A DNA stretch of 5,501 bases, from the NCBI GenBank assembly GCA_900551395.1, contig URVX01000087.1:1-5501 (forward strand), written 5' to 3'. Positions 4,945 to 5,501 of the stretch are shown here, piece by piece; positions within the stretch are counted from its first letter, which is position 1; each line of letters opens with the position of its first letter. This stretch comes from an uncultured Subdoligranulum sp. (GTDB lineage Bacteria; Bacillota; Clostridia; Christensenellales; CAG-314). The translations under genes and the position numbers were made by a program. Under the pieces are notes generated by a model. The model searched no databases, was not told the origin of the DNA, and worked only from the letters and a program-made list of their open reading frames with translations.

Positions 4945-5501
4945 TTAACCGCGTGCTGCTTGTCATAAGCGGCAAGCAGATTTTTGATAAGCATAGTCAC
5001 CGTCATAGGACCGCAGCCTCCCGGCACGGGCGAAATATATCCCGCAACCTTTTCCACCGCCTGAAAGTCCACGTCTCCGCAAAGCTTGCCGTCGACGAAA
5101 TTGGTGCCAATATCCAGCACAACAGCCCCCTCGCGCACCATATCGGCAGTCACAAGCCCGGCGCGTCCCGTGCAGGAAATGACGATATCGGACTTGAGAC
5201 ACTCGTCTTTTAAGCTTCTTGTTTTGCTGTGGCAAACGGTGACAGTAGCGTTTTCGTTAAGCAGCATGAGAGCCAGCGGCTTTCCCACAACGCTGCTTCT
5301 GCCTATGACGCAGACGTTTTTTCCGCTCAGCGTCAATCCGTAACCTTTGAGCAGCTCGATAGCGCCCGATGGCGTACAGGGACAAAAGCCGTCGGTATTG
5401 TTGTATAGATTGACTATATTGCCGTTTCCCTGACAATCGAGGTCCTTGTCGGGGGACAAAAGATTGACTACCCGCTGCTTGTCTATATGCTTTGGCAGCG
5501 G
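4941..5501 (-). CDS. folD: FolD: methylenetetrahydrofolate dehydrogenase / cyclohydrolase, N-terminus cut by window edge
   Basis: FolD is the bifunctional cytosolic enzyme that interconverts 5,10-methylene-THF, methenyl-THF and 10-formyl-THF, supplying one-carbon units for purines and formyl-Met-tRNA. The visible 186 residues begin PLPKHID, matching the family's QLPLPxHID, so about 100 N-terminal residues (with the catalytic Tyr/Lys region) lie beyond base 5501. The frame is open to the edge and starts a codon at 5501. Landmarks: PDKDLD (17-22), GFCPCTPSG (37-45), the NADP-binding Rossmann segment VIGRSSVVGKPLALMLL (60-76), VTVCHSKT (82-89), GDVDF (138-142) and SPVPGGCGPMTVTMLIKN (152-169). 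The stretch DCQGNGNIVNLYNN replaces the common DGFHPxNxGRL, and Cys replaces Val in PGGVGPMT. These are unusual but lie outside the nucleotide-binding core. The stop overlaps the xseA start. Confidence 0.96.
   Translation of the reverse strand, partial: PLPKHIDKQRVVNLLSPDKDLDCQGNGNIVNLYNNTDGFCPCTPSGAIELLKGYGLTLSGKNVCVIGRSSVVGKPLALMLLNENATVTVCHSKTRSLKDECLKSDIVISCTGRAGLVTADMVREGAVVLDIGTNFVDGKLCGDVDFQAVEKVAGYISPVPGGCGPMTVTMLIKNLLAAYDKQHAVK

Overview
The window reads almost entirely on the minus strand and looks like a chromosomal segment of a Clostridia-type Bacillota (Firmicutes), probably an uncultured or divergent lineage. The evidence is the gene order folD-xseA-xseB-ispA-[RNA + membrane protein]-dxs, a conserved Bacillota arrangement, together with clostridial-style protein sequences and moderate GC. 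Nothing suggests a mobile element, prophage or CRISPR locus.

Layout in the direction of transcription, from high to low coordinates: the C-terminal two thirds of folD (5501-4941); xseA (4944-3784) and xseB (3787-3572), the two subunits of exonuclease VII; ispA (3571-2792), a short-chain prenyl diphosphate synthase; a 694-bp stretch with no credible protein gene (2791-2098); a 231-aa multi-pass membrane protein (2097-1402); and dxs (1402 to the left edge, truncated by the window). The protein genes are packed tightly: folD/xseA share ATGA, xseA/xseB share GTGA, xseB/ispA abut as TGA-ATG, and the membrane-protein gene and dxs share TGATG.

The main discovery is the long non-coding interval. Its size (about 584 nt between the ends of a terminal helix), its position between ispA and a small membrane-protein gene directly upstream of dxs, and its many internal complementary segments identify it as an OLE RNA (Ornate, Large, Extremophilic). 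The membrane protein is then its partner OapA. The RNA has its own promoter candidates just after ispA. One is an extended TATAAT -10 whose predicted start falls on the first base pairs of the terminal helix. An intrinsic-terminator-like hairpin lies between the RNA and oapA.

Functionally, the segment joins one-carbon metabolism (FolD), DNA processing (ExoVII) and isoprenoid synthesis (Dxs makes DXP, the first MEP-pathway intermediate; IspA makes farnesyl-PP) with a membrane-bound RNA-protein complex. In studied Bacillota that complex is linked to tolerance of alcohol, cold and magnesium stress. OLE was described in 2006, so the class is not new. This copy still merits attention for its regulatory architecture, the long charged tail on OapA and several unusual motif residues in Dxs and FolD.
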